This document shows, one piece after another, positions 25,650 through 33,171 of a DNA stretch of 40,669 nucleotides (position 1 is the stretch's first letter; each line of letters opens with the position of its first letter). This stretch comes from CAYVDH01 sp964450355 (GTDB lineage Bacteria; Bacteroidota; Bacteroidia; NS11-12g; UBA955). Location: contig CAYVDH010000011.1 in the NCBI GenBank assembly GCA_964450355.1, positions 1 to 40,669 on the forward strand, in the 5' to 3' direction. The notes under the pieces were generated by a model. That model saw only the letters and a list, made by a program, of their open reading frames with translations. It had not been told where the DNA came from and ran no database searches. Position numbers and translations under genes: made by a program.

Positions 25650-26067
25650 TAAATAAAGTCTGTAAAAGTTAAAAAATTGGCTCTTTAGATTTTGCCATCG
25701 AATCGGCTTTGTATGATGATATGTGTTCCTTTTATTTCTTTAATTGTCATTCAGTTTATAGTTAATTTGTGCTCAATTATATTAACCAATAAATTATTAT
25801 CATGCTTAAAAAATATACTTTTTTCTTCTTAATATTTAATCTTTCATTTTCCATAATATAGTTTTAATTCCTTCAAAAATAAACCATTAAAATGATATTT
25901 CATATAGGTAAAACTACCTAGAAGGTCCTTTTTTTTCAAAATTTAGTAGGTTGAAATTGAACTACTTGTAAAATCTGTACAGTTTTGTGGTCGTTTTTGG
26001 GCACAGGTTTTTTTGTTTTTTTTTGCCTCTTTCTACATTTCTATTTTATAGTCTTTTTTCATTTTCC
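25650..26067. other. Gap between defence operon and barrel genes, with a signal-peptide-only frame
   Basis: No full gene. On the plus strand 25802-25861 reads MLKKYTFFFLIFNLSFSII and then TAG: a complete signal peptide with no mature protein, perhaps the start of a lost secreted protein. The rest is AT-rich with T runs and no hairpin of note. Confidence 0.35.
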
Positions 26068-26113
26068 CTACCGAATATTACTTAGATTATACCACTTATT
26101 ACTTTCTCATAGG
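26068..26113 (+). repeat. 46-bp upstream element, copy B
   Basis: Identical to 15987-16032 and in the same orientation. It ends 50 bp before the ATG of the first barrel gene, almost the same distance as copy A from its gene (48 bp). TTTTG at 26136-26140 occupies the equivalent place of the putative -7 box. Similarity weakens outside the 46 bases but returns in CATTAATTA just before both start codons. Confidence 0.85.
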
Positions 26114-26163
26114 TTTATCCATGATTTCTGCTCTGTTTTGTGTCATCATTAATTAATAAACCC

Positions 26164-26754
26164 ATGAAAAAATTAGTCTTGCTCTCGCTGTGCTCATTCT
26201 TTTTAATCAGTGGATATGCGCAAAATCAATCGCCTTTTGCCCTTAAATACCTCTACTTTACTGCTGGCGGTGGTGGTAGAATGGGTGAAAGCAGTGTCAA
26301 TGCCGTTTTTCAAAACCATTTGGGTCTTACCCTTGCTTACAACAAATACAAAGACATCCCTAATCACCAATATTACATCCCTGATGCCTTCAATTTGATG
26401 ACAGGTTACTACCTCAACAATCCTTATGACAACTACCAACACTATTCGTTGAGGTTGTCCAAATTGTTCAAACAAGACAGATTCATTCAGTTTGGCATTG
26501 AAGCGGGTCCTTCTTTTGTGCAATACAACGAATTAATCAGTTATGATACCGATAGGAACATCATTGGAGCTAATACCAATGTGGTATTTAAAAAACACCA
26601 AACAGTAGGCCTATCAATTAAAACCAAAATAGGTTTCCCATTGTTGCGCTTTGCAGGTATGGAGTTTGCAACTGTTTGTAACCTCAATACATACTCTGCA
26701 TTTTATGGCGCTGAAATTAATTTTAACTTAGGTAAAATAAGAAATAAAAAATGA
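26164..26754 (+). CDS. Predicted outer-membrane beta-barrel protein, paralogue 1
   Basis: A 196-residue exported protein from the ATG at 26164; a GTG at 26140 would place eight residues ahead of the signal peptide and is less likely. Signal peptide MKKLVLLSLCSFFLISGYAQ. The rest alternates hydrophobic and polar residues as in a small beta-barrel, with RFIQFGIEAGPSFV and HQTVGLSIKTKIGFPLLRFA in common with the two next genes, and a final strand ending ...FNLGKIRNKK. Function unknown. It overlaps the next gene by 4 bp and carries the 46-bp element in its promoter region. Confidence 0.75.
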   Translation: MKKLVLLSLCSFFLISGYAQNQSPFALKYLYFTAGGGGRMGESSVNAVFQNHLGLTLAYNKYKDIPNHQYYIPDAFNLMTGYYLNNPYDNYQHYSLRLSKLFKQDRFIQFGIEAGPSFVQYNELISYDTDRNIIGANTNVVFKKHQTVGLSIKTKIGFPLLRFAGMEFATVCNLNTYSAFYGAEINFNLGKIRNKK

Positions 26755-27344
26755 AAAAATTTACATACAAATTAGTAGTCATGCTTGTGCTTTTTATTCA
26801 TGCAATCAGTCAAGCTCAAACAGGAGAAAAAACAAAATTCAATCTCTATTATTTGAATGCCTCCACCTACAAATTCAAAGGTGATTATGGACTAAAAGAA
26901 CTTGGATTGAATGCAATCACAAATAAAAATTGGGGTTTTTCTATGTCTTACCACGCCAAAGTAATAAGGGATTTGGATGCCAAACTTATAGATAGGCAAT
27001 CTGTTTCGTTAAGATGGAATAAATTATTTGAAACCAATACTCCACTTTTAAGATATGGATTTGAATTGGGACCAATAGTTAACCAATCTGTTTTGTATCG
27101 TTATAAATTCAATGAGAATACTAATACCACGACCGTTGAAAATACAAAATACAACAGCGCTGGTTTTTTTATAAGAGCTAAAGCAGAATTGCCAATTTTT
27201 AAAAACTTAGGACTTCAATTAGGAACTACAGTCATAGTTGACAAAGTTGCAACTGGATTAAGTGCCGACTTAATTTTCTGTTTTGGAAAAGTTAGAAACT
27301 CAATGAATGAAAAAATCAACTTATCACAATTTTTATTAAATTAA
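26751..27344 (+). CDS. Predicted outer-membrane beta-barrel protein, paralogue 2
   Basis: A 197-residue homologue of its neighbours with signal peptide MKKFTYKLVVMLVLFIHAIS (QAQ). Shared blocks are LRYGFELGPIVN, SAGFFIRAKAELPIFKNLGLQ and the closing FCFGKVRN; it carries an extra tail (SMNEKINLSQFLLN) beyond the usual end, so the C-terminal barrel signature is not at the very end. It overlaps paralogue 1 by 4 bp (ATGA), so both are translated together. Confidence 0.72.
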   Translation: MKKFTYKLVVMLVLFIHAISQAQTGEKTKFNLYYLNASTYKFKGDYGLKELGLNAITNKNWGFSMSYHAKVIRDLDAKLIDRQSVSLRWNKLFETNTPLLRYGFELGPIVNQSVLYRYKFNENTNTTTVENTKYNSAGFFIRAKAELPIFKNLGLQLGTTVIVDKVATGLSADLIFCFGKVRNSMNEKINLSQFLLN

Positions 27345-27368
27345 TTATACAACTTAAAATCAAAAATC

Positions 27369-27968
27369 ATGAAAAAATTAATCATCCTTTTAGTCTTGTT
27401 AAACCAAGTTTTTATACAAGCACAAGAAAACACTAAATACAATTTCAAACCAAATTTGGTTTATGCTCATGCTGGATTGGGTCCTAACCAATTTAGCTTA
27501 GGTTTAAACTTAATTCATAAAAACAATTTAGGATTAAGCTTGTCATACAATGGAATGACGAAAGCCGCTGGCGTATTAGAATGGTATGAAAGACAATCTT
27601 GTTTTTTTGGTGGAGATTGTTCCCCTAAAGATTATGTGAAAACATACAATTTAAGACCTAGCATTACTTTTCCAACTAAATTAAAACTAATTAGGTTTGG
27701 TTTTGAATTGGGCCCATCGTTAGTAAAAACTGAAATAGCGTACAAAGTTTTCGATGACAGTCAACAAGGTTTTAGACCATGGAAATTACACTACAACAAA
27801 AATCAATCCTTAGGTTTTTCTTATGTTTCCAAAATCGAATTCCCGGTTAGTAGATACTTTGGTTTACAAGCTGCTTGTGTTGGGAATTTAAATAAATACA
27901 GGTCTTTTCTGGGAGTAGAAATTCATGCAGTATTTGGAATAGTGAGAGATAGGCTTAAATCTAAATAA
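27369..27968 (+). CDS. Predicted outer-membrane beta-barrel protein, paralogue 3
   Basis: A 199-residue homologue with signal peptide MKKLIILLVLLNQVFIQAQ. Shared blocks are LIRFGFELGPSLV, SLGFSYVSKIEFPVSRYFGL and the end VEIHAVFGIVRDRLKSK. It differs by a Cys pair in an insert (RQSCFFGGDCSPKDY) that could form a disulphide in an outer loop. It follows paralogue 2 by 24 bp and ends the presumed three-gene operon. Confidence 0.72.
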   Translation: MKKLIILLVLLNQVFIQAQENTKYNFKPNLVYAHAGLGPNQFSLGLNLIHKNNLGLSLSYNGMTKAAGVLEWYERQSCFFGGDCSPKDYVKTYNLRPSITFPTKLKLIRFGFELGPSLVKTEIAYKVFDDSQQGFRPWKLHYNKNQSLGFSYVSKIEFPVSRYFGLQAACVGNLNKYRSFLGVEIHAVFGIVRDRLKSK

Positions 27969-28013
27969 TTGAATTGTTAAGCAAAATAACACTTACAAAT
28001 TAATTGAATTTTT

Positions 28014-28670
28014 TTATTCCTTTTTTGTTTGAGATTTAAACTCTAATATCACTTTAAACAAAACCAATAGACACATTAAACTGAGCACAACAATTCCTAA
28101 TTGATTGTGGTATGCTGGATGTTCAGGTAGTTTGATTTTGCTCATAAAGGTCTTGATCATAAAAACACTGGTATTGATTAAATATAGTATGATTGTGAAT
28201 TTAAGTATTTGATTCAAGGATTTAGATTTCCATAAGATGAATGGCATGATGACAATTAAAATAAATGACATTACACCATGCAATGTTCCCCCTATTTCAA
28301 AGGGTAAATCAAAGTTCAGTGATTTTCCATGAAAATTAAAAAGAAGAATAACATACAACAAATGAATGACATGATTAAAGCTAAACAGTGTTAAAATCAA
28401 AATAAACTTTTCTTTCTTTTGTTTATCATCATAAATTTTATTAAGACCCCAATAGGCTACCATCAACATTGGAATAAGGATGATAGCGGTAGAAACTCGA
28501 CCAGCTAACCTTGCGCATTTATCAAAAATATATTCAGATTTAATGGCAAAAAAATTTGTTGATTCAAAAGTTGAAGTCCAGTATGACCATAAATAAATGC
28601 ACAATTCTAAAGCAATGGCAATGAGCAATGCAAAGAGTATTTTAGTTTTCACCAACCTGTTTTTAATCAT
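28014..28670 (-). CDS. Hypothetical membrane protein, about six helices
   Basis: A 218-residue integral membrane protein of unknown function. Hydrophobic helices lie near 10-28, 55-74, 88-108, 124-145, 152-172 and 187-208, with short Lys-rich cytoplasmic loops (NKIYDDKQKKEKF) between them. No transporter or enzyme motif was recognised. It converges with paralogue 3 (45 bp between stops) and is 89 bp from the next minus-strand gene. Confidence 0.6.
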   Translation of the reverse strand: MIKNRLVKTKILFALLIAIALELCIYLWSYWTSTFESTNFFAIKSEYIFDKCARLAGRVSTAIILIPMLMVAYWGLNKIYDDKQKKEKFILILTLFSFNHVIHLLYVILLFNFHGKSLNFDLPFEIGGTLHGVMSFILIVIMPFILWKSKSLNQILKFTIILYLINTSVFMIKTFMSKIKLPEHPAYHNQLGIVVLSLMCLLVLFKVILEFKSQTKKE

Positions 28671-28759
28671 TCTGCAAAATCAACGAGTTAAATACATATA
28701 AATTGCTTTTTTTTAATGCAATGATAAAAAGATGACAAACTCAAAGATGTATATAAAAT

Positions 28760-29200
28760 TTAATTCATTTGAGTATAAACAATGTCCTTGTAATTCGTTT
28801 TTTCGAAGATGTAAGACTTCAAAGAATCTAATTTTTTATTGTCTAGATTGGAGTATTTTATTTCAATGAATTTGACATGATCTTCCAAGCACAAGGCATT
28901 AATGATGATTACTTCACTTTTCTTATTGGATTTTAGAACCATAGAAATTCTATAGGGTTCAGATTTTTTTAAAGCTTTTAATTTTATCAATTTAAATCTA
29001 CTTATTAGGTTCAATTGAATGTATTTAATGTTTTTGTCATGTATGACATCATCTGTATAACCATTTTTTCGGGAATAATCATCTATTAATTCTATAAGGC
29101 TTTTTACCGTGTAATATTCTCTATCGATTAACAAATGGGTGAAAAAAGCAATCAATGCGATAAAAAATGTAAAAATTGTTAAATATTGATTTTTGTTCAT
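28760..29200 (-). CDS. Hypothetical single-span membrane protein
   Basis: A 146-residue protein of unknown function with one N-terminal membrane helix (LTIFTFFIALIAFFTHLLI) and a Lys/Ile-rich soluble domain of about 120 residues. The helix lacks a signal-peptidase site, so the protein is likely anchored with its domain outside the cytoplasm. It precedes the six-helix protein on the same strand but with an 89-bp gap, so co-transcription is uncertain. Confidence 0.55.
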   Translation of the reverse strand: MNKNQYLTIFTFFIALIAFFTHLLIDREYYTVKSLIELIDDYSRKNGYTDDVIHDKNIKYIQLNLISRFKLIKLKALKKSEPYRISMVLKSNKKSEVIIINALCLEDHVKFIEIKYSNLDNKKLDSLKSYIFEKTNYKDIVYTQMN

Positions 29201-29295
29201 TGGAATGGTAAAAATGACGATATTTTGTAATGCAATGATAATAAATAAGTTGCAACATTTTTTTAAATTTGTTTAAACGAGTAATTTTTGACGAG

Positions 29296-29318
29296 TTAAT
29301 TGACTTAAAATCAATTAA
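29296..29318. promoter_or_regulatory. Inverted repeat upstream of the small-RNA promoter
   Basis: TTAATTGA (29296-29303) and TCAATTAA (29311-29318) are perfect complements around seven bases; one more base pair layer continues with a mismatch. It could be an operator. Confidence 0.4.
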
Positions 29319-29334
29319 GTAATTTTTTTTGCCT

Positions 29335-29367
29335 ACCGTTTTTAAAAAAAAACGACCGTTTTTAAAA
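29335..29367 (+). promoter_or_regulatory. Direct repeat ACCGTTTTTAAAA x2 in front of a promoter
   Basis: Exact 13-base copies at 29335-29347 and 29355-29367, starts 20 bp apart, the second ending 6 bp before the TTG of the promoter. About two helical turns between copies and the ACCGTT core resemble sites of LytTR-type regulators; this is inference. Confidence 0.5.
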
Positions 29368-29373
29368 CAGTTC

Positions 29374-29404
29374 TTGACGGGGATAAATTAGGCACATAAA
29401 TTTG
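29374..29404 (+). promoter_or_regulatory. Strong Bacteroidota-type promoter (TTG - 20 bp - TAAATTTG)
   Basis: TTG at 29374-29376 and TAAATTTG at 29397-29404 match the TTTG/TAnnTTTG architecture with nearly canonical spacing. Transcription would start near 29411. No protein gene lies downstream on this strand for 660 bp. Confidence 0.6.
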
Positions 29405-29410
29405 TATCGT

Positions 29411-29546
29411 AATATTTTTTCAATAAGGTTCTAATTGAAACTTACCATTATTGAAAGCTTGTTGCATGTTTTGTGTTTAGTTTTAGTTAAGTTCATTCTT
29501 TTCGGTTCGCAATCTAGAGCGAACCGATTGGAGTGAATGATTTTTT
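29411..29546 (+). ncRNA. Candidate small RNA with own promoter and terminator
   Basis: About 136 bases between the promoter and a terminator. The terminator has an outer 6-bp stem (29493-29498 with 29535-29540), an inner 9-bp stem (TCGGTTCGC, 29502-29510, with 29519-29527), and six T directly after the outer stem (29541-29546). The only coding possibility is a TTG-started hydrophobic peptide (LHVLCLVLVKFILFGSQ) running into the terminator, without a clear ribosome-binding site. The RNA family is not recognised. Confidence 0.45.
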
Positions 29547-29641
29547 AGCAATAGTAAACAGTTAAAATTTACTACTTGAATTTAAATATTTAAATACAAA
29601 AATAATTAAATCTACAATCTTCAATTAAATCTCTAAAATAG

Positions 29642-29713
29642 AGGCCCTACATGGAATCGAACCATGATTTAAAGTTCCGGAAACTTTTGTTTTATCCATT
29701 AAACTATAAGGCC
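29642..29713 (-). tRNA. tRNA-Arg (anticodon CCG)
   Basis: On the minus strand a full cloverleaf folds: acceptor GGCCTTA with TAGGGCC (one G-U type pair), D-stem GTTT/AAAC, anticodon stem AAAGT/ACTTT with loop TTCCGGA (anticodon CCG, codon CGG), and T-arm CATGG-TTCGATT-CCATG. No CCA is encoded. It stands alone between the candidate small RNA and the efflux regulator. Confidence 0.9.
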
Positions 29714-29993
29714 AATTGTTTCACAAAATTAATCTTAATTGTCATTTTTTTGTCATTAAAATTAAAACTAACAACTTATTTTTAATTTCTTCGTCTATTT
29801 GAGTATAAACGGTTTCAATTGATGATGTGAGCCGTTCATTATATAACCATTTCATACGCTGATGCAAAATAGCCGCTCATTTACCTAGTGAGTGGCTTTT
29901 TTGTTTTAAATCATTAAGGATTGCTTCTACTTCAGTTGAATTTTGAAAACTACCTCATATTCACTTTAGGATTAATTACAGTTTTTTTTCGAT
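29714..29993. other. Gap between tRNA and efflux regulator, with a terminator-like hairpin
   Basis: No gene is supported. A hairpin AGCCGCTCA (29871-29879) / TGAGTGGCT (29889-29897) with one G-T pair is followed by a T run to 29902 on the plus strand, a good intrinsic terminator shape, but I see no clear plus-strand promoter or gene feeding it. A 37-codon minus-strand frame (MKWLYNERLTSS...) is present around 29745-29855 and is probably chance. Confidence 0.4.
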
Positions 29994-30035
29994 AAACTTT
30001 GGAAACTTTAAAAATAAAATTTGTTTCCTAAGTTT
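29994..30035. promoter_or_regulatory. Inverted-repeat operator of the TetR-RND operon
   Basis: Arms AAACTTTGGAAAC (29994-30006) and GTTTCCTAAGTTT (30023-30035) match as an inverted repeat at 12 of 13 positions around 16 AT-rich bases. It lies 38 bp upstream of the regulator's start, where TetR repressors usually bind their own promoter. Confidence 0.65.
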
Positions 30036-30073
30036 TATAATATTTATTTTGCGCCTTCAAAAAGAGAATTGAT

Positions 30074-30685
30074 TTGTTAGATAAAATTTGTAAAGCATCG
30101 GAAAAATTGTTTTTGAAATTTGGCATTCGCAGCATTTCAATGGATGAGGTTGCTCGAGATTTAAGCATGTCTAAAAAAACGCTTTATCAATTTGTTCAAG
30201 ATAAAGACGACTTAGTTAAAAAAACCATCAGCCTTCATTTAGAAAACATGGACAAGGTAGGTGATGTGATTTTTAACAACAATGACAATGCGATTAAACA
30301 AGTACTTACCATTGCTCAACACATGATAAGCATGCATAGAGAAGTGAGTCCTAGTTTAATGTTTGATTTAAAAAAATACCACCCTGAATCCTATCAAATC
30401 ATGGTGAACCACCGTGAAAAAGTAATGATGGATCAATTAGAAAAGAACATCAAGTTAGGGATAAAACAAAACATATACAGAAAAAATATACCAGTATCTA
30501 TCGTCTCATCATTCTATATCTCATTAATTGAAACCTGCATTAGTTCAGACATTCAATTATTAAATGAAACTCCCTTTAAAGAAAAATACCAAGCTGCAGT
30601 TGAATACCATTTACATGCCATTTGCAGTATAGAAGGATTAGAATATTTAAATAAAAACAAAAAAGAATTATTAAAAATAGATTAA
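30074..30685 (+). CDS. TetR-family regulator of the efflux operon
   Basis: A 203-residue TetR/AcrR-type repressor. The N-terminal helix-turn-helix is typical (LDKICKASEKLFLKFGIRSI, then MDEVARDLSMSKKTLYQFVQ); the C-terminal half is the ligand-binding helical bundle. It starts with TTG, preceded by AAAGAGAA at good spacing; no ATG is available before the conserved region. Its stop overlaps the ATG of the TolC gene (TAATG), so regulator and pump are one transcript, presumably self-repressed through the inverted repeat upstream and released by a pump substrate. Confidence 0.9.
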   Translation: MLDKICKASEKLFLKFGIRSISMDEVARDLSMSKKTLYQFVQDKDDLVKKTISLHLENMDKVGDVIFNNNDNAIKQVLTIAQHMISMHREVSPSLMFDLKKYHPESYQIMVNHREKVMMDQLEKNIKLGIKQNIYRKNIPVSIVSSFYISLIETCISSDIQLLNETPFKEKYQAAVEYHLHAICSIEGLEYLNKNKKELLKID

Positions 30686-32013
30686 TGAAAATTAAACAAT
30701 TGAGCTTTTTAAGCCTAGCCTTACTTTTAATTACCAATTCCTATGGTCAAACTAAAACTTCAGATACATTGAGTTTTAATATTGTGCAAGCCATGGATTA
30801 TGCAGTAGCTAACAATCCTAGCTTCAAAAACGCTATTGCCGATGTTGCCTACGCAGAACAACAAGTTAAAGAAGTAACTGCCATTGGTATTCCTCAAGTG
30901 CGAGGTCAAGTACAATTTCAAGATGCTTTGCAAAAACAAGTATTTGTTTTTCCATTGAATGGAGTACCTACTCCATTAAGAGTTGGTAATAAATACACCA
31001 CTCAAGCATCGCTTAACGCCAGTTGGTTGATGTTGGATGGTACCTATTTTCTGGGGTTGAAAGCTGCTAAAGAATTTACTGAATTATCTAAAAAAATTGC
31101 ATTTAAAACTGAAGCAGATTTAAAAATTGATGTTGCTAAAACTTATTTTTTAGCATTGATTACACTTGAAAATAGCAAGTTAATCAACGAAAACAGAAAT
31201 ACATTAAATACCATTTATTTGCAAACTAAAGAATTAAACAAAGAAGGTTTTGTAGAAGCATTGGAAGTAGATAGATTGAAATTACAATTGAACAACATAG
31301 ACATTACTAAACAAAAAATTGATGATCAATTCGAAATCATCTTAGGTTTACTAAAAACTAAAATGGGAATTTCGCCAGAAAAACCTATAAAATTATCAGA
31401 TAATATCACCGATATCAATAAGAAATTTATTTTGTCAGATACCAGTGATTTAGTAGTTGAAAAACGAGCAGATTACGCCATCTTGAAACAACAATTGTTG
31501 TTAAATGAATACGACATTAAAAGGTATCAATTTGGGAAATATCCCAACTTAGTAGGTGCTTTCTCTTATGTGCAAACAAATTTTGGTGAAACTTTGGATT
31601 TTGGTAAGTGGTACGATAACTATTTTTACGCACTTCAATTGAATGTGCCAATTTTTTCTGGATTTGCTAACGATGCAAAAATTCAAAAAGCTAAAATTCA
31701 AAAAATTAAAACAGAAAACACCATAAGCAATGTCACTAATTTAATGAAATTGGAAGCATTACAAGCTAAAATAAAAGTAGAAAATGCTCAAAATTATGTA
31801 GATCAGCAAAAAGAGAATCTGGATTTAGCAACCAGAATTTTTGACATTACCAGTATAAAATACAAAGAAGGAGTAGGCAGTAATCTTGAGTTAACTACTG
31901 CTAACCAAGATGTAAAAACAGCTCAAACTAACTATTTAACAGCATTGTATGATTTGTTAATTGCAAAAATTGATTATCATCAAGCTTTAGGAATTCAACC
32001 AAAATTAAATTAA
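30685..32013 (+). CDS. TolC-family outer-membrane efflux channel
   Basis: A 442-residue outer-membrane factor. Signal peptide MKIKQLSFLSLALLLITNSYGQ; the rest is the two-fold repeated helical hairpin architecture of OEP proteins (YAVANNPSFKNAIADVAYAE near 40 and its counterpart near 290-400, with KYKEGVGSNLELTTANQDVK). It provides the exit duct for the RND pump encoded two genes downstream; 19 bp separate it from the adaptor gene. Confidence 0.93.
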   Translation: MKIKQLSFLSLALLLITNSYGQTKTSDTLSFNIVQAMDYAVANNPSFKNAIADVAYAEQQVKEVTAIGIPQVRGQVQFQDALQKQVFVFPLNGVPTPLRVGNKYTTQASLNASWLMLDGTYFLGLKAAKEFTELSKKIAFKTEADLKIDVAKTYFLALITLENSKLINENRNTLNTIYLQTKELNKEGFVEALEVDRLKLQLNNIDITKQKIDDQFEIILGLLKTKMGISPEKPIKLSDNITDINKKFILSDTSDLVVEKRADYAILKQQLLLNEYDIKRYQFGKYPNLVGAFSYVQTNFGETLDFGKWYDNYFYALQLNVPIFSGFANDAKIQKAKIQKIKTENTISNVTNLMKLEALQAKIKVENAQNYVDQQKENLDLATRIFDITSIKYKEGVGSNLELTTANQDVKTAQTNYLTALYDLLIAKIDYHQALGIQPKLN

Positions 32014-32032
32014 CAAAAATAAATACATTCAA

Positions 32033-33169
32033 ATGAAACAATTATTCATCATACTTTCAACTGTTGTTCTTATCTCTGCTTGTAATCAGAATAAAAATTC
32101 ACTAGAAGGGAAAAAAACAGAACTTGCTAAACTGGAAGGTCAAGCAAAAGAATTAAAAGGCAAAATAGATGTTCTAAAAAAAGAAATCGAAAAACTAGAT
32201 ACTGCAAAAAAAGTTGGTCTTGTTAAAGATGTCATCACTTTGCCTACCACATTAAGTAATTTCAGTCACTTTATAGAAATTCAAGGCATGGTAGAAAGCG
32301 AAAACAATGTGCTTGTTAATCCTAAAATGGGAGGTTTGATTACCTCTGTAAATGTTGTTGAAGGTCAACAAGTAAGTGCTGGCCAAGTGTTAGCAACAAT
32401 AGATAACAGCGTTTTAGCAACCAGTGTGGCAGAAATAGAAAATCAATTGAGTTTGGCAGAAATAGTATTTCAAAAACAAGAAAGATTATGGAATCAAAAA
32501 ATAGGAACTGAAATACAATATTTACAAGCGAAAAACAACAAAGAAGCTCTTGAAAAAAGATTAAAAACAACCAGAGCTCAATTGGCAATGAGTAAAATTG
32601 TAGCTCCTTTCAGCGGTGTAGTAGATGAAGTAAACATCAAAGTAGGTGAAACAGCAATGCCAGGCATGGGCGGTATTAGAATTGTCAACATGAACACCCT
32701 TAAAGTCATTGCTAAAGTTGCTGACTCATATGTTGGTTCAATCAAAAAAGGAGATAAAGTAAACATTAAAATTTCGGATTTAAATCTCGAGTTTAATTCC
32801 ATCATTTCATACGCAGCATTGAATGTGTCAACCACCAGCCGTACATTTATTGTTGAAGTAAAAGTGCCATCAAGTGTAAAAAACTTAAGACCTAATTTAG
32901 TGGCTAAAATGTTGTTAAATGATGCCAATGAAAAAAATAAAATTGTAATTCCTGTCAATGCCATTCAAAAATCTTCAACAGGTGATAACACAGTTCTTGT
33001 AGCTGTTAAAAATAACAACACTTACACAGTGAAACAAAAGGTAGTACAACTTGGATTGAGTTACAACAATCAAACTGTAATCAAAGAAGGATTGGCTCCT
33101 GAAGAATTATTAATTATACAAGGCGGTGAAGATTTATTAGAAGGTCAAGTAGTGAATATCATTAAATAA
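32033..33169 (+). CDS. RND efflux periplasmic adaptor (membrane fusion protein)
   Basis: A 378-residue lipoprotein (signal LSTVVLISAC, lipidated Cys17). A short Lys/Glu coiled coil (about 25-60) comes first, then the biotinyl-lipoyl half (VNPKMGGLITSVNVVEGQQV), the alpha-hairpin, the second lipoyl half (IVAPFSGVVDEVNIKVGE), a beta-barrel and the membrane-proximal domain. It bridges the pump and the TolC channel. The downstream pump gene starts 2 bp after its stop. Confidence 0.94.
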   Translation: MKQLFIILSTVVLISACNQNKNSLEGKKTELAKLEGQAKELKGKIDVLKKEIEKLDTAKKVGLVKDVITLPTTLSNFSHFIEIQGMVESENNVLVNPKMGGLITSVNVVEGQQVSAGQVLATIDNSVLATSVAEIENQLSLAEIVFQKQERLWNQKIGTEIQYLQAKNNKEALEKRLKTTRAQLAMSKIVAPFSGVVDEVNIKVGETAMPGMGGIRIVNMNTLKVIAKVADSYVGSIKKGDKVNIKISDLNLEFNSIISYAALNVSTTSRTFIVEVKVPSSVKNLRPNLVAKMLLNDANEKNKIVIPVNAIQKSSTGDNTVLVAVKNNNTYTVKQKVVQLGLSYNNQTVIKEGLAPEELLIIQGGEDLLEGQVVNIIK

Positions 33170-33171
33170 TC

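Noticed and set aside
28766..29809. A 14-base string (ATTTGAGTATAAAC) occurs at about 28767 and again at about 29796.
   Set aside because: In 40 kb of AT-rich sequence a 14-base match is expected by chance, and the surrounding sequence shows no further similarity.
29745..29855. A 37-codon minus-strand frame beginning MKWLYNERLTSS next to the terminator-like hairpin.
   Set aside because: Short, no ribosome-binding site seen, and no recognised family; chance frames of this size are common at this base composition.
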